A DNA stretch of 64,000 nucleotides from Viscum album. Lineage: Eukaryota > Streptophyta > Magnoliopsida > Santalales > Viscaceae. A program made the position numbers and the translations under genes. The DNA is taken from contig OY728145.1 of NCBI GenBank assembly GCA_963277665.1, positions 952,979,033 to 953,043,032 of the forward strand, in the 5' to 3' direction. This document shows, piece after piece, positions 1-11,595 of this stretch. Position 1 is the first letter of the stretch. Each line of letters begins with the position of its first letter. The notes beneath the pieces were generated by a model. It searched no databases. It was not told the DNA's origin and saw only the letters and a program-made list of their open reading frames with translations.

Positions 1-1050
1 GTTTTATAAGTTATTCATTAAGGATCCCAGTGTGGGGGTGTGGATCTGGATGATGTTGCCAACAAAGTGGGATATATAATTTCAAGGACCACCATGGTTG
101 AGATGGGGTACTACAAGTGTGTGATATCTTGCAAAACACTGAGTGATATTGAGTACTATAATATTTTATGTATTGACATTATGAGTGTGGTAGGGTTTTC
201 TAGAGTAAACCCAATATAAAATACCATGAGAAGAAGGGTTTGACAGGGTTTTTATTTTACTATATCACATGAGTGTGAAGGGGTATCCACTATAATTCTA
301 TTTTGGTATCCCTTAAATGAAAATAACTTGAGATATAATATCTGGGTTACATCCCTTGAGTAAAATAGTATGGCTTTGGAGATAAGTACACCCAAGAATA
401 CACTATAGGTAAATAGTTAGTATTTGGAATGACACCCTAATATACATATCTATATATGGGATATGTTATTGTATAATGCTACTTAATTATAGTATGGAGA
501 TAATTCGAGTTGTGTCATGTGTTATGTTGTCCGAGTTAGCATGTTTGTTATATATTTCGTACGATTGTGTTTCCTAAGAAAAATTACTCTAATGATATAG
601 GTACAAGATGTATGTCCACTTTATCTTCATGTTAATAATAACTGTTGAGGAATTTGGGATTCTTATTGGGTTATGATACACCCCTACCAACACAAAATAC
701 ATGTGTCTTGATGTATTTGGGTATACCATTGTGTTTTCTATAAGGGTACATGCATCACATCGAGAAAGGAATTGATAATGTTATAGAATATTATAGAGGT
801 TGAGGAATCATCAATTTTTTTATGTGACATAGTATATACTCAATTATATTTTTCATTTTGTTTATTTTCATACATGTATTGGAAAATTTGAAAATTATTT
901 ATATAATTCATGTCAAACTTTTACCTCAAGATATTGTGTTGTTATCTTATAGTGAAATATATAGGTATATTGAATTATTTAAGGGCTCATATCAAGTTTA
1001 AATCCACATGTGTATGCGAGAAATTTCATGAGGTCAATTCACAGACAACA
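1..1050. other. AT-rich flank, no gene seen
   Basis: This AT-rich stretch lies left of the first retrotransposon. I see no long reading frame, RNA gene or clear repeat boundary in it. It ends with CTCAT, the left target-site duplication of copy A. It may be a decayed repeat, but I could not tie it to any other part of the window. Confidence 0.6.
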
Positions 1051-1055
1051 CTCAT
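1051..1055. repeat. Target-site duplication (left) of copy A, CTCAT
   Basis: CTCAT directly precedes the TGTAACAT terminus of the left LTR and occurs again at 11591-11595 directly after the right LTR. A perfect 5-bp duplication is the expected footprint of Ty3/gypsy integrase and fixes both ends of the element. Confidence 0.93.
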
Positions 1056-2476
1056 TGTAACATCCCGAGTAAGTAATTAATAATAGATATTTTTATCTAT
1101 GTCTATTAATGATTAAGATAGTGTTATAGAGGCTTAAAATGAAAATAAATACAATCTTATCCATGGAATACACTAATATTCTTAAAAGATTATTTTACTG
1201 CCTTTTGATGGAAAACCATTTTTGAATCTATATTTTGACAATTTTATAAACTATGTTTGTCAAAATAAACTTATCCTTTATGATTGGGACATCAAAATTT
1301 ACCTTGTGTGAATTTTTGGTATTTTTCTGACAATGTTCATTTTTTAATGAATAGTGAAAAATACTGCATTTTACATCAAAACTAATTTTTAATCTAATTT
1401 ATTTATATGATTAGATTATGTTTTGAATTGGTTTTGAATTTAAATTAGAATATATTTTTACCATTTTATCCAATGGTGGTCATTGGAATCAATTTCACTT
1501 TGAAATTATACTTAAACTGGTGTCAATCTTTTGATACTTATTGTTTTGTAAAAACACGCTATTTGCTCTAGCAGCGGGAATTAATTATTAAATTAATTAA
1601 TGTGACTTATATGATTTTAATTTTGTAAAATAGACTTCATTTTTGAATTCGGAATATCAAATATAGATTAGGGTGAATTTTTGGTAATTTTCTGAAAAAC
1701 TTCAATTTTTGATGAATAGTGAAACCACTAAGTGGTAATCAAGCAAACTGATTTTTCAGTTAAATGACAGTTTACCACTAATGTGTATTGAATTTTGAAA
1801 ATCCGACATACATGGTTATCATTAAGAAGTAAAATGTGGTTCAATGAGATTAAAATAATTTTTTGGTGAATAGAAACTTATTAAGTTCTTAATCGCGATT
1901 AGTGGTAATTAGTGTAGTTTAAGGTATAAATAATGCTATAATAATATGAAATGACCTAGACATATGTCCCAACCTTATTGGTTGTGTCATGGCCGACCAA
2001 GACAAGCCATGGGTCAACATGGGGACCCCATGGATCCACTTTTGTTGGAAAATGACATAAATTACTTTTTATTTAATGTTAAAGTGAAAATGACACAAAC
2101 ATAATATGTTTTGCGAAAACAATTTTTAAGTGGGGTTATACAAGTCCAAATTTTGATTATAAATAGTCATTGGAAAGATAAAAATATTTCCTATATCATA
2201 GTATTTTTTTTATAATTTTTAGACATTAAATAAAATTAAATATTTGTGACATAATAATGATGCAGCGATGACATCATTATTTGACGATTTAAATAAAATA
2301 GAAAGATAATGTAAAATCTATGATCTACACATGTCCAAAACCAATTGGATGAGTGGATTTAGAACCCTTATCACCTTATCCATGAATTCTACCAATGTGG
2401 GACCTTTTAAAACCGAAACACATTTTCAAATAAAGCAATGTTTCTTTACTTTCCAAAAGTGCCCCTCCTCTCCTCT

Positions 2477-2485
2477 TATAAAAGG
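2477..2485 (+). promoter_or_regulatory. TATA box of copy A 5' LTR
   Basis: TATAAAAGG lies in a C/T-rich context and is followed by GGCCCCCACC. The motif is kept at the same LTR position in the other copies: 9447-9455 and 34729-34737 (same sequence) and 27308-27316 (TATATAAGG). Transcription would be expected to start about 30 bp downstream, near 2507. Confidence 0.75.
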
Positions 2486-3199
2486 CCCCCACCTCTACCT
2501 CATTTCACACACTCTTGAAGCCTTTGGCTCGTCCAACCCCTGCCCATTTGCTCTCTCCACATCCCTCTCCTAATCCTAGAGGATTCCCTTTGGGCATAAT
2601 CCTTTCAAAGTAAGCCTTTAGGCTCTACTGAAAAGGAGTTACACTTTTTAAGGTAATTCATTCTCTCATGTTAATTTGATTTATTTTGCTTCTCCAACCC
2701 CCTAAACTCTTTTTATATACTTCTTTTATAACAAAAACAGTATCATCAATAAAATAGGATGTTTTTATAATATTTATTTGAGCTACACTCTCACACAACT
2801 ACACCAAATGGTTAAAGAACATACGGTTTCCGTGGATGGAGAAATTCTGCCTCCCGAAACGATGATTGTTCAACACTCATTTAACACTTTCAAAGGTGGC
2901 CATTATGATGTCACTATTTTTATATATGATATATAATATGTTTATTTTTTCCTTAAGCTTCTGGTTTTTTTCATTTTGGGCATACCTTTATGGTTTCCAT
3001 TATGGGTAAAACACGATATCTTCATTTTAGGAAGTGCGGACTACTGCCCCCTAAAAGTGATTTGATTCGTTAATACCATATGTGGGATGTGTAAAGGATA
3101 AAGTTAATGATATTATATATGTTATTATACTGGAATTATAATATACTCTTATATCATTATGATTCCATTCCTGAAAATATGAAATAGAAATGGAAGTAG

Positions 3200-3237
3200 C
3201 GTTCATGCGTACGTACGGCTTACCGTCTCCATGAACG
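3200..3237 (+). other. Conserved LTR hairpin with palindromic CGTACG loop
   Basis: CGTTCATG at 3200-3207 pairs perfectly with CATGAACG at 3230-3237. The 22-nt loop holds the overlapping palindrome CGTACGTACG and a small ACGG/CCGT inner stem. The same 38 bases occur unchanged at 10162-10199, 28030-28067 and 35451-35488, although the surrounding LTR sequence differs between copies. It lies about 720 bp after the TATA box, so it would be in the transcribed leader. The architecture resembles retroviral dimerisation hairpins; that role is inference. Confidence 0.8.
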
Positions 3238-3567
3238 GTGCATTTCATTTCTTACCTCTAAATGTGATGTAATATTATAAATGAATGTAGGTACTGGATA
3301 TATATGACATATATGATATCTACATCATGAATACCATTCTGGATATAATGAACCTTTGACCAAATTAACAACATGTAAGTGTAAGAAGTCTATTTTTGAC
3401 TTAAGAACCAAATACCGACAAAATGAACATTATTAACTTAAATAATTACAAGATGTTCATAACATGGTATAAAAGGAATAATGAACTTGAAAAAGATTCA
3501 TAAGCAAGTATAGATTAACTCAAGTTTATTATTCAGGAGTTTAAAGAACGGTCGGGTCAAGTCGGAT

Positions 3568-3586
3568 ACGAGGTATGGGACCTCGT
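3568..3586 (+). other. Second LTR leader hairpin
   Basis: ACGAGGT, a 5-nt ATGGG loop, then ACCTCGT gives a perfect 7-bp stem. In the 5' LTR of copy B the right arm reads ACTTCGT, which still pairs through a G-U wobble. In the 3' LTR of copy B the left arm is ACGAGGC, which breaks one pair. It is probably part of the structured R-U5 leader. Confidence 0.55.
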
Positions 3587-4630
3587 CTCAATCTCCTTTC
3601 ATTGAGGCATATTTTATTTTATACACAACTTTATTTTATACGGTGTATAAACCCCTTTGACTTTTACGTTTATTCAAAAGGAATCTTTTTTATACGAAGC
3701 ATTTACTAAACGACAAAAGGGAATGTTTTTGTCGTACGTATGCGGCGACAACGACTTCTCCGCCGTCGTGACCGTTATTTGAGTTTCAGCTTCCTCTACA
3801 AGCCATACCTTCTTTTTTAAAAGAAAAATAAATACCATGTTTTACTTTTCTTTTATTTTAGTATTGGAAATGGTTTTCATAATGTTTTTATATCAATGTG
3901 TTGTATTGATATCTCGTGATTGAAATGTGGAAATTTTATGTTTCCTTTATGCATGTTTTATGTGATATGATTATGTTATGGTTCTTGGGCATTATTATGA
4001 AGACGGGTGGTTCCGTGATAATCTAAGGGCGGGTGAGCCCGTTATAGCTCTCCAATGCATTGGGTAACGCGAAGGAGTGAAACGTTAAGGTTTCTCCGAA
4101 GAGATTTTAGGGAATATACTGTTATGGGTATTCCAAACGTAACCAAGAGAGTTACTCCCTATGTAAGAATGTTATGAATTCCTCAAGTTACCTTTATTTC
4201 TTATGATTTATATGATTTATTCATGATTTTATGAGGTATATTAAAGTGCCTATGTTTTATGGGTAAAGTATGATTTCATTCTTATGTATATATGAACTCA
4301 TGTTTCCTTTCCATGTTTTTTTTATAACCCATACTGAGTTTTTATGCTCATCCCAAGTTTTTCAAATATTTTTCACAGGTCAAGGGAATGGTACATGATA
4401 AGATGATAGAGTCAAGGATGTGTCAAGAAATAATCCATGTTTTATTTTAAATGTGTTTCCATTGATGGGAATGAAGAATATTATCTTTATGTAACCACTT
4501 TGTTTATATGTGGATTGTAATGAAAGTTTTATGATCTAATTCTCTAAAACTCTAAACCCGAAAAGATCCTCAATGTGTAATCTTGTAATAACTCAAGATT
4601 AAGTAAGTTTTAAGGATGGGGCCTTATAGT

Positions 4631-4642
4631 TGGTATCAGAGG
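4631..4642 (+). promoter_or_regulatory. Primer-binding site (initiator tRNA-Met type)
   Basis: TGGTATCAGAGG begins two bases after the 5' LTR. TGGTATCAGAGC is the usual primer site of plant chromoviruses and pairs with the 3' end of initiator tRNA-Met; here the twelfth base differs. The same site occurs at 29457-29468 in copy B and as a decayed TGGTATTAGAG on the minus strand at 19477-19490. Confidence 0.85.
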
Positions 4643-4763
4643 TCGGTTTAGATAACTTTAGGAGTTAGAATTCTATTAATATATTATCCAAAAATATTTT
4701 TTTTTAAATGATATAGCATTTAAAGATTTCCATGTTGCTTCATCTAAGACATGTTTGTTCAGA

Positions 4764-5891
4764 ATGGTTTTCCGTAGAGGAAACAGGGAAGCAGTGCTAA
4801 GAAGGCATACAGAAGGAAATAACCTTCCGAATCAGCATCCAGAAATGGTCGGAATTGGAACTGAATAGTTTGTTGCAGTAATGGCGCAGTAGACTCAAGC
4901 GATAAATGGCGGTGGTATCCATGCACGAGATCAGCCAGATCAACCGCAGAGAAACATGTCAGTGGTGGAACATTTCATGAGGCAACATCCCCCATCATTC
5001 AGAGGATCATCTGAACCTGTGCTAGCTGAAGGGTGTATTAAAGCACTGGAGAAGATTTTTGATGTTATGGGGTGTTCAGACAATCAAAAGGTTAGTCTTG
5101 CTATTTACCGTTTGGAGGGTGAAGCAGATCAGTGGTGGTCTATGGTTAAAAATATCAGGGACGCCGATGAGATTGATTCTCTTGACTGAGATGAATTCAA
5201 AGGTAAGTTTCTTGAGAAGTATTTTCCTATGGCTGTTCGACTTAGGATGGAAAAGAAATTCTTGGAATTGAGGCAAGAGGAAGACTCAGTGGCTGCCTAT
5301 GAAGAAAGGTTCACTCGATTGGCAAGGTATGCTCCAAATTTTATCTGGGACCTTGATAGTAAAATCAATCGTTTTTACTCAGTATTAAAGCCAAAATATC
5401 GAAGGGCATTAGCTTCTCGTGAGTTTAAAAGTTATGAAAAGCTTGTTCGATGTGCTGAGAAGGTGGAAATGGAGTTTGCCGATGACCAAGTCTTCTATAA
5501 CAACCAACAGAAGAAGAGACCGAGGTGGCATGAGAAAGGTAAGAATTCTTCAAAAAAGTCTGATGGTAAGAAAACTAAGTTTCCAGTTTGTGATAAATGT
5601 GGCAAAAGGCATGCTGGGGAATGTCTTCTGAATTCTGGAAAGTGCTACTGATGTGGGAAGATGGGACATAAGGCTCGTGATTGCACTGAAAAGGATCAAG
5701 GTGAAGGTAAGAACAAATTTGATTTACAGTTAGTGAAATGTTATAAGTGCAATGAGATGGGTCACTATGCAAACGAGTGTACGGCAAGGAGCTTGAGTGA
5801 TGGGAAGCAGTTAGACTACAAGCAGAAATGGGTGGTGAAATCCTTTGCAACTACTTCAGCAGATGTCGGTCCATCAAATAGAGATTCGTAG
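4764..5891 (+). pseudogene. gag: gag of copy A, four in-frame stops
   Basis: Gag would form the virus-like particle and bind the RNA. The frame opens at ATG 4764 and stays open without indels to 5891, but has in-frame stops at 4866, 4890, 5187 and 5649. The retrotransposon gag core is visible, with PPSFRGSS, a WW pair and EDSVAAYEERFTRLARYAPN. The C-terminal third is basic and has CCHC knuckles; the clear one, CYKCNEMGHYANEC, is at 5739-5780. The 5649 TGA falls in the preceding knuckle and is shared with copy B at the same codon (296). Three stops are private to this copy. The frame fuses to RT thumb sequence at about 5880 through a deletion. Confidence 0.88.
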
Positions 5892-6713
5892 CTTCCTTGG
5901 TTTGGCGGGCTATTACCGAAGGTTTGTTAGAAATTTTTCACGGTTATCTAGTCCAATGACTAAGCTAACTCGGAAGGGTATTAAGTTTATCTGGACAGAA
6001 GAATGTGATGATTGTTTTCAGGAATTGAAAAGAAGATTGGTGAATGCTCCAGTTTTGGAACTACCTTCCAAGAATGGTGAGTTTGTTATATACAGTGATG
6101 CTTCATTGAAAGGACTTGGTTGCGTCCTAATGCAGAATGATCAGGTAATTGCTTATTCTTCACGACAGTTGAAAACTCATGAGCTAATTACCCTACACAT
6201 GATTTGGAATTAGCTGCTGTTGTTTTTGCTTTAAAAATTTGGAGGCATCATTTGTATGGAGTAAAGTGTGAAATATATATCGATCACAAAAGTTTAAAGT
6301 ATATATTCACTCAGAAAGAGTTAAACATGAGACAAAGGAGATGGCTAGAATTAATCAAGGATTATGATTGTACAATTCTTTACCATCCGGGAAAAGCAAA
6401 TAAAGTGGCTGATGCTTTGAGTCGAAAAAGTAATGCTTCATTAACAATGTTGTGTTTGGAACGTGATCCTTTGGTTAAGGATTTGATGAACTTTGGCATA
6501 GAAGTTGTTGGTGCAGGAAGTCCTTCTGTTTTGTTTCAGGTATCAGTGAGATCTTCTCTATCAGATAGAATCAAGCAAGCACAGAAGCAAGACAGTGAGT
6601 TGCAGAAAAAGGTAGAGCTGGTTCAGAAAGGTAAGTTTCCTGAATTCAACATTGATAATGATTGTGTTTTGAGATTTGGGAAGAGATTGTGTGTGCCTTT
6701 GGTTCACAGTTGA
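5881..6713 (+). pseudogene. pol: RT remnant and RNase H of copy A, frameshifted
   Basis: Only the end of reverse transcriptase survives: [16 protein letters not shown], then the connection and the start of RNase H ([16 protein letters not shown], with the first catalytic Asp). The RT fingers and palm, including the catalytic YxDD-type motif, are deleted; the breakpoint near 5880 joins gag to this segment. RNase H continues in another frame from 6204 ([32 protein letters not shown]). The frame change at about 6185-6213 is shared with copy B. A further private 1-bp loss near 6695-6713 ends the frame before integrase. Confidence 0.87.
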
Positions 6714-7987
6714 AGAAAGAGTTGTTATGTGAAGCTCATAGTTCTCTGTTTTCAGTTCATCCGGGCAGTACTAAGATGTATAGAGATCTGCGGGAGTATT
6801 AATGGTGGGATGGAATGAAAAGAGATATTGCTGATTTTACTGTGAAGTGTTTGACATGTCAACAGGTTAAAGAAGAGCGGCAGTTACCGAAAGGGATGCT
6901 TCAGCCTTTACCAGTGCCAGAGTGGAAATGGGAGAATATATCCATGGACTTTGTTGTTGGATTACCGAAGACATCTCGAGGTAATAATGCAATCTGGGTT
7001 ATTGTTGATCGCTTGACCAAATCTGCTCATTTCCTTGCTATACAAGATACTTTCTCTCTTGATCAACTTTCCTCTTTGTATCTTAAAGAGATAGTCAGGT
7101 TACATGGAGTTCCTCTCTCCATTGTATCATATCGTGATCCCAGGTTTACTTCTAACTTTTGGAAAGGCCTTCAGAAGTCGTTGGGTACTAAATTAAATTT
7201 TAGTACAGCTTTTCATCCTCAATCAGATGGGCAGTCAGAACGAACAATTCAGACATTGGAGGATATGCTGCGAGCTTGTTCTATGGATTATCAGGGAAGT
7301 TGGGACCAACATCTTTCTTTGGTTGAATTTTCATATAATAACAGTTTCCAATCTAGTATACAGATGGCACCATTTCAGGCATTATATGGGAAGCGGTGTC
7401 GAACTCCAGCTTTCTGGGATGAAGTGGGTGAAAGGAAGTTGATGGGACCAGAATTGGTAGAAGAGATGACAGAAAAAGTTCAGCTGATTCAGAAACACAT
7501 GAGAATAGCTCAGAGCAGGCAGAAAAGTTATGCGGACAACAGGAGGAAGGATATCTCTTTCGAGGTAGGTGATCATGTTTTTCTCAAGGTTTCTCCTTGG
7601 AAAAGTGTGATGAGATTTGGTAAGAAAGGAAAGTTGAGTCCATGGTTCGTTGGACCATACGAAATTCTGGAGAGAGTTGGAGCAGTTGCATACCGAGTGG
7701 CTTTACCTCCGAGTTTATCTCAGGTACACAATGTTTTTCACGTTTCGATGTTGAGAAAGTACATACCAGATCCATCTCATGTTTTGAGTCCAGAGGTAGT
7801 TCAGCTGGAAGAGAACCTATCTTATGAGGAACAACCGGTCCAGATTCTTGACCACAGGGAGCAAGTGTTACGGAATAAAGTGATTCACCAGGTAAAGGTT
7901 TTCTGGAAAAACCACATGATTGAAGAGGCAACATGGGAATCTGAAAATGCAATGAGGGATAAGTACCCCCATTTATTCGATAAGTAA
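6714..7987 (+). pseudogene. pol: Integrase and chromodomain of copy A
   Basis: Integrase inserts the cDNA into the genome, and the chromodomain steers it to marked chromatin. Visible parts are the zinc-binding end (CLTCQQVKEERQLPKG), the core ([33 protein letters not shown]), the GPY-type motif near FVGPYEILERVG, and a C-terminal chromodomain (VFWKNHMIEEATWESE) that ends at the TAA at 7985-7987. A TAA at 6800-6802 interrupts the zinc-binding part. The second catalytic Asp (SDRD in copy B) is Tyr here, codon TAT at 7130-7132, so the enzyme would be dead even if translated. From 6815 on the frame is open to the end. Confidence 0.9.
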
Positions 7988-8010
7988 ATAAATTGCGGGG
8001 ACCCAATTTT

Positions 8011-8026
8011 CTAAAGGGGGGAAGGA
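8011..8026 (+). promoter_or_regulatory. Polypurine tract of copy A
   Basis: CTAAAGGGGGGAAGGA directly precedes the TGTAACAT start of the 3' LTR. A purine run at this place primes plus-strand DNA synthesis in LTR elements. Copy B has the same sequence at 33297-33312. Confidence 0.9.
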
Positions 8027-11000
8027 TGTAACATCCCAAGTAAGTAATTAATAATAGATATTTTTATCTATGTCTATTAATGATTAATATAGTGTTATAG
8101 AGGCTTAAAATGAAAATAAATACAATCTTATGGATGGAATACACTAATATTCTTAAAAGATTATTTTACTGCCTTTTGATGGCAAACCATTTTTGAATCT
8201 ATATTTTGACAATTTTATAAACTATGTTTGTCAAAATAAACTTATCCTTTATGATTGGGACATCAAAATTTACCTTGTGTGAATTTTTGGTATTTTTCTG
8301 ACAATGTTCATTTTTTAATGAATAGTGAAAAATACTGCATTTTACATCAAAACTACTTTTTAATCTAATTTATTTATATGATTAGATTATGTTTTGAATT
8401 GGTTTTGAAATGAAATTAGAATATATTTTTACCATTTTAACCAATGGTGGTCATTGGAATCAATTTCACTTTGAAATTATACTTAAACTAGTGTCAATCT
8501 TTTGATACTTATTGTTTTGTAAAAACACGCTATTTGCACTAGCAGCGGGAATTAGTTATTAAATTAATTAATGTGACTTATATGATTTGAATTTTGTAAA
8601 ATAGACTTCATTTTTGAATTTGGAATATCAAATATAGCTTAGGGTGAATTTTTGGTAATTTTCTGAAAACCTTCAATTTTTGATGAATAGTGAAACCATT
8701 AAGTGGTAATCAAGCAAACTGATTGTTCAGTTAAATGACAGTTTACAACTAATGTGTATTGAATTTTGAAAATCCGACATACATGGTTATCATTAAGAAG
8801 TAAAATGTGGTTCAATGAGAATAAAATAATTTTTTGGTGAATAGTAACTTATTAAGTTCTTAATCGCGATTAGTGGTAATTAGTGTAGTTTAAGATATAA
8901 ATAATGCTTTAATAATATGAAATGACCTAGACACATGTCCCAACCTTATTTTTTGTGTCATGGCCGACCAAGACAAGCCATGGGTCAACTTGGGGACCCC
9001 ATAGATCCACTTTTGTTTGAAAATGACATAAATTACATTTTATTTAATGTTAAAGTGAAAATGACACAAACATAATATGTTTTGCGAAAACAATTTTTAA
9101 GTGGGGTTATACAAGTCCAAATTTTGATTATAAATAGTCATTGGAAAGATACAAATATTTCCTATATCATAGTATTTTTTTATAATTTTTATAAATTAAA
9201 TAAATTTAATTATGTATGACATAATAATGATGCAGCGATGACATCATTTTTTGACGATTTAAATAAAATAGAAAGATAATGTAAACTCTATGATCTACAC
9301 ATGTCCAAAACCAATTGGATGAGTGGATTTCGAACCCTTATCACCTTATCCACGAATTCTATCAATGTTGGACCTTTTAAAATAGAAACACATTTTCAAA
9401 TAAAGCAATGTTTCTTTACTTTCCAAAAGTGCCCCTCCTCTCCTCTTATAAAAGGCCCCCACCTCAACCTCATTTCACACACTCTTCAAGCCTTTGGCTC
9501 GGCCAACCCCTGCCCATTTTCTCTCTCCACGTCCCTCTCCTCATCCTATAGTATTCCATTTGGGCAGAATCCTTTCAAAGGAAGCCTTTAGGCTCAACTC
9601 AAAAGGAGTTACACTTTTTAAGGTAATTCATTCTCTCATGTTCATTTGATTTATTTTGCTTCTCCAACCCCCTAAACTCTTTTTATCTACTTCTTTTGTA
9701 ACAACAACATTATCATCAATATACTAGGATGTTGTTATAAGATTTATTTTAGCTACACTCTCACACAACTACATCTAATGGTTAAAGAACATACGGTTTC
9801 CGTGGATGGCGAAATTCTGTCTCCCGAAACGATGATTGTTCAACACTCATTTAACACCTTCAAAGGTGGCCATTATGATGTCACTATTTTTATATATGAT
9901 ATATAATATGTTTATTAAGCTTCTGTGTTTTTTCATTTTGGGCATACCTTTATGGTTTCCATAATGGGTAAAACACGATATCTTCATTTTAGGAAGTGCG
10001 GACTACCGCCCCCTAAAAGTGATTTGAATCGTTAATACCATATGTGGGATGTGTAAAGGATAAAGATAATGATATTATATATGTTATTATATTGGAATTA
10101 TAATATACTCTTATATCATTATGATTCCATTCTTGAAAATATGAAATAGAAATGGAAGTAGCGTTCATGCGTACGTACGGCTTACCGTCTCCATGAACGG
10201 TGCATTTCATTTCTTACCTCTAAATGTGATGTAATATTATAAATAAATGTAGGTACTGGATATATATGACATATATGATATCTACATAATGAATACCATT
10301 CTGGATATAGTGAACCTTTGACCAAATTAACAACATGTAAGTGTAAGAAGTCTATTTTTGACTTAAGAACCAACTACCGACAAAATGAACATTATTAACT
10401 TAAATAATTACATGATGTTAATAACATGGTATAAAAGGAATAATGAACTTGAAAAAGATTCATAAGCAAGTAGAGATTAACTCAAGTTTATTATTCAGGA
10501 GTTTAAAGAACGGTCGGGTCAAGTCGGATACGAGGTATGGGACCTCGTCTCAATCTCCTTTCATTGAGGCATATTTTATTTTATACACAACTTTCTTTTA
10601 TACGGTGTATAAACCCCTTTGACTTTTACGTTTATTCAAAAGGAATCTTTTTTATACGAATCGTTTACTAAACAACAAAAGGGAATGTTTTTGTCGTACG
10701 TATGCGGGGACAACGACTTCTCCGCCGTCGTGACCGTTATTTGAGTTTCGACTTCCTCTACAAGCCATACCTTCTTTTTTAAAAGAAAAATAAATACCAT
10801 GTTTTACTTTTCTTTTATTTTAGTATTGGAAATGGTTTTCATAATGTTTTTATATCAATGTGTTGTATTGATATCTCGTGATTGAAATGTGGAAATTTTA
10901 TGTTTCCTTTATGCATGTTTTATGTGATATGATTATGTTATGGTTCTTGGGCATTATTATGAAGACGGGTGGTTCCGTGATAAACTAAGGGCGGGTGAGC

Positions 11001-11590
11001 CCGTTATAGCTCTCCAATGCATTGGGTAACGCGAAGGAGTGAAACGTTAAGGTTTCTCTGAAGAGATTTTAGGGAATATACTGTGATGGGTATTCCAAAC
11101 GAAACCAAGAGGGTTACTCCCTATATAATAATGTTATTAATGACTCAAGTTACCTTTATGTCTTATGATTTATATGATTTATTCATGATTTTATGAGGTA
11201 TGTTAAAGTGCCTATGTTTTATGGGTAAAGTATGATTTCATTCTTATGTATATATGAACTCATGTTTCCTTTCCATGTTTTTTTTATAATCCATACTGAG
11301 TTTTTATGCTCATCCCAAGTTTTTGAAATGTTTTTCACAGGTCAAGGGAAAGGTACATGATAAGATGATAAAGTCAAGGATGTGTCAAGAAATAATCCAT
11401 GTTTTATTTTAAATGTGTTTCCATTGATGGGAATGAAGAATATTATCTTTATGTAACCACTTTGTTTATATGTGGAATGTAATGCAAGTTTTATGATCTA
11501 ATTCTCTAAAACTCTAAACCCGAAAAGATCCTCAATGTGTAATCTTGTAATAACTCAAGATTAAGTATGTTTTAAGGCTGGGGCCTTATA
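8027..11590 (+). repeat. 3' LTR of copy A
   Basis: This LTR of 3564 bp is collinear with 1056-4628. It carries the TATA box at 9447-9455 and the conserved hairpin at 10162-10199. It ends CCTTATA directly before the right CTCAT duplication. Small differences from the 5' LTR are scattered single bases and short indels. Confidence 0.93.
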
Positions 11591-11595
11591 CTCAT
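11591..11595. repeat. Target-site duplication (right) of copy A, CTCAT
   Basis: This is a perfect match to 1051-1055. Together they show that copy A is a genuine complete integration and not a recombinant. Confidence 0.93.

Larger units (their letters stand above)
1056..4628 (+). repeat. 5' LTR of copy A
   Basis: This LTR of 3573 bp starts TGTAACATCCC and ends CCTTATA, so its termini are TG...TA rather than the usual TG...CA. It aligns throughout with 8027-11590. The TATA box lies about 1.42 kb in, giving a U3 of about 1.45 kb and an unusually long R-U5 of about 2.1 kb that carries conserved hairpins and splice-like signals. The end is fixed by the primer-binding site two bases downstream. 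Confidence 0.93.
1056..11590 (+). mobile_element. Chromovirus copy A (Ty3/gypsy, Tekay/Del type), non-autonomous
   Basis: This is a 10.5-kb LTR retrotransposon with two LTRs of about 3.57 kb, an initiator-Met-type primer site, gag, a truncated pol with RNase H, integrase and chromodomain, and a polypurine tract. CTCAT target duplications flank it. The internal region is only about 3.4 kb because protease and nearly all of reverse transcriptase are missing; gag runs straight into the RT thumb at about 5880. By eye the two LTRs differ by about 2-3 percent in the stretches compared, so it is a fairly recent insertion. It cannot be autonomous. A related copy lies at 25890-36876 and an ancient relative at 13661-23109. 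Confidence 0.93.

Noticed and set aside
2331..2573. Open frame in the chromovirus LTR, repeated at 9301-9591
   Set aside because: It overlaps the TATA box and predicted start site, has no known motif, and its reading is not preserved in copy B. It follows from LTR repetition, not from coding.
3051..3248. Minus-strand frame found in all four young LTRs (also near 10013, 27857 and 35278)
   Set aside because: It is the antisense of the conserved hairpin region; the repetition comes from LTR copies and no protein family is recognisable.
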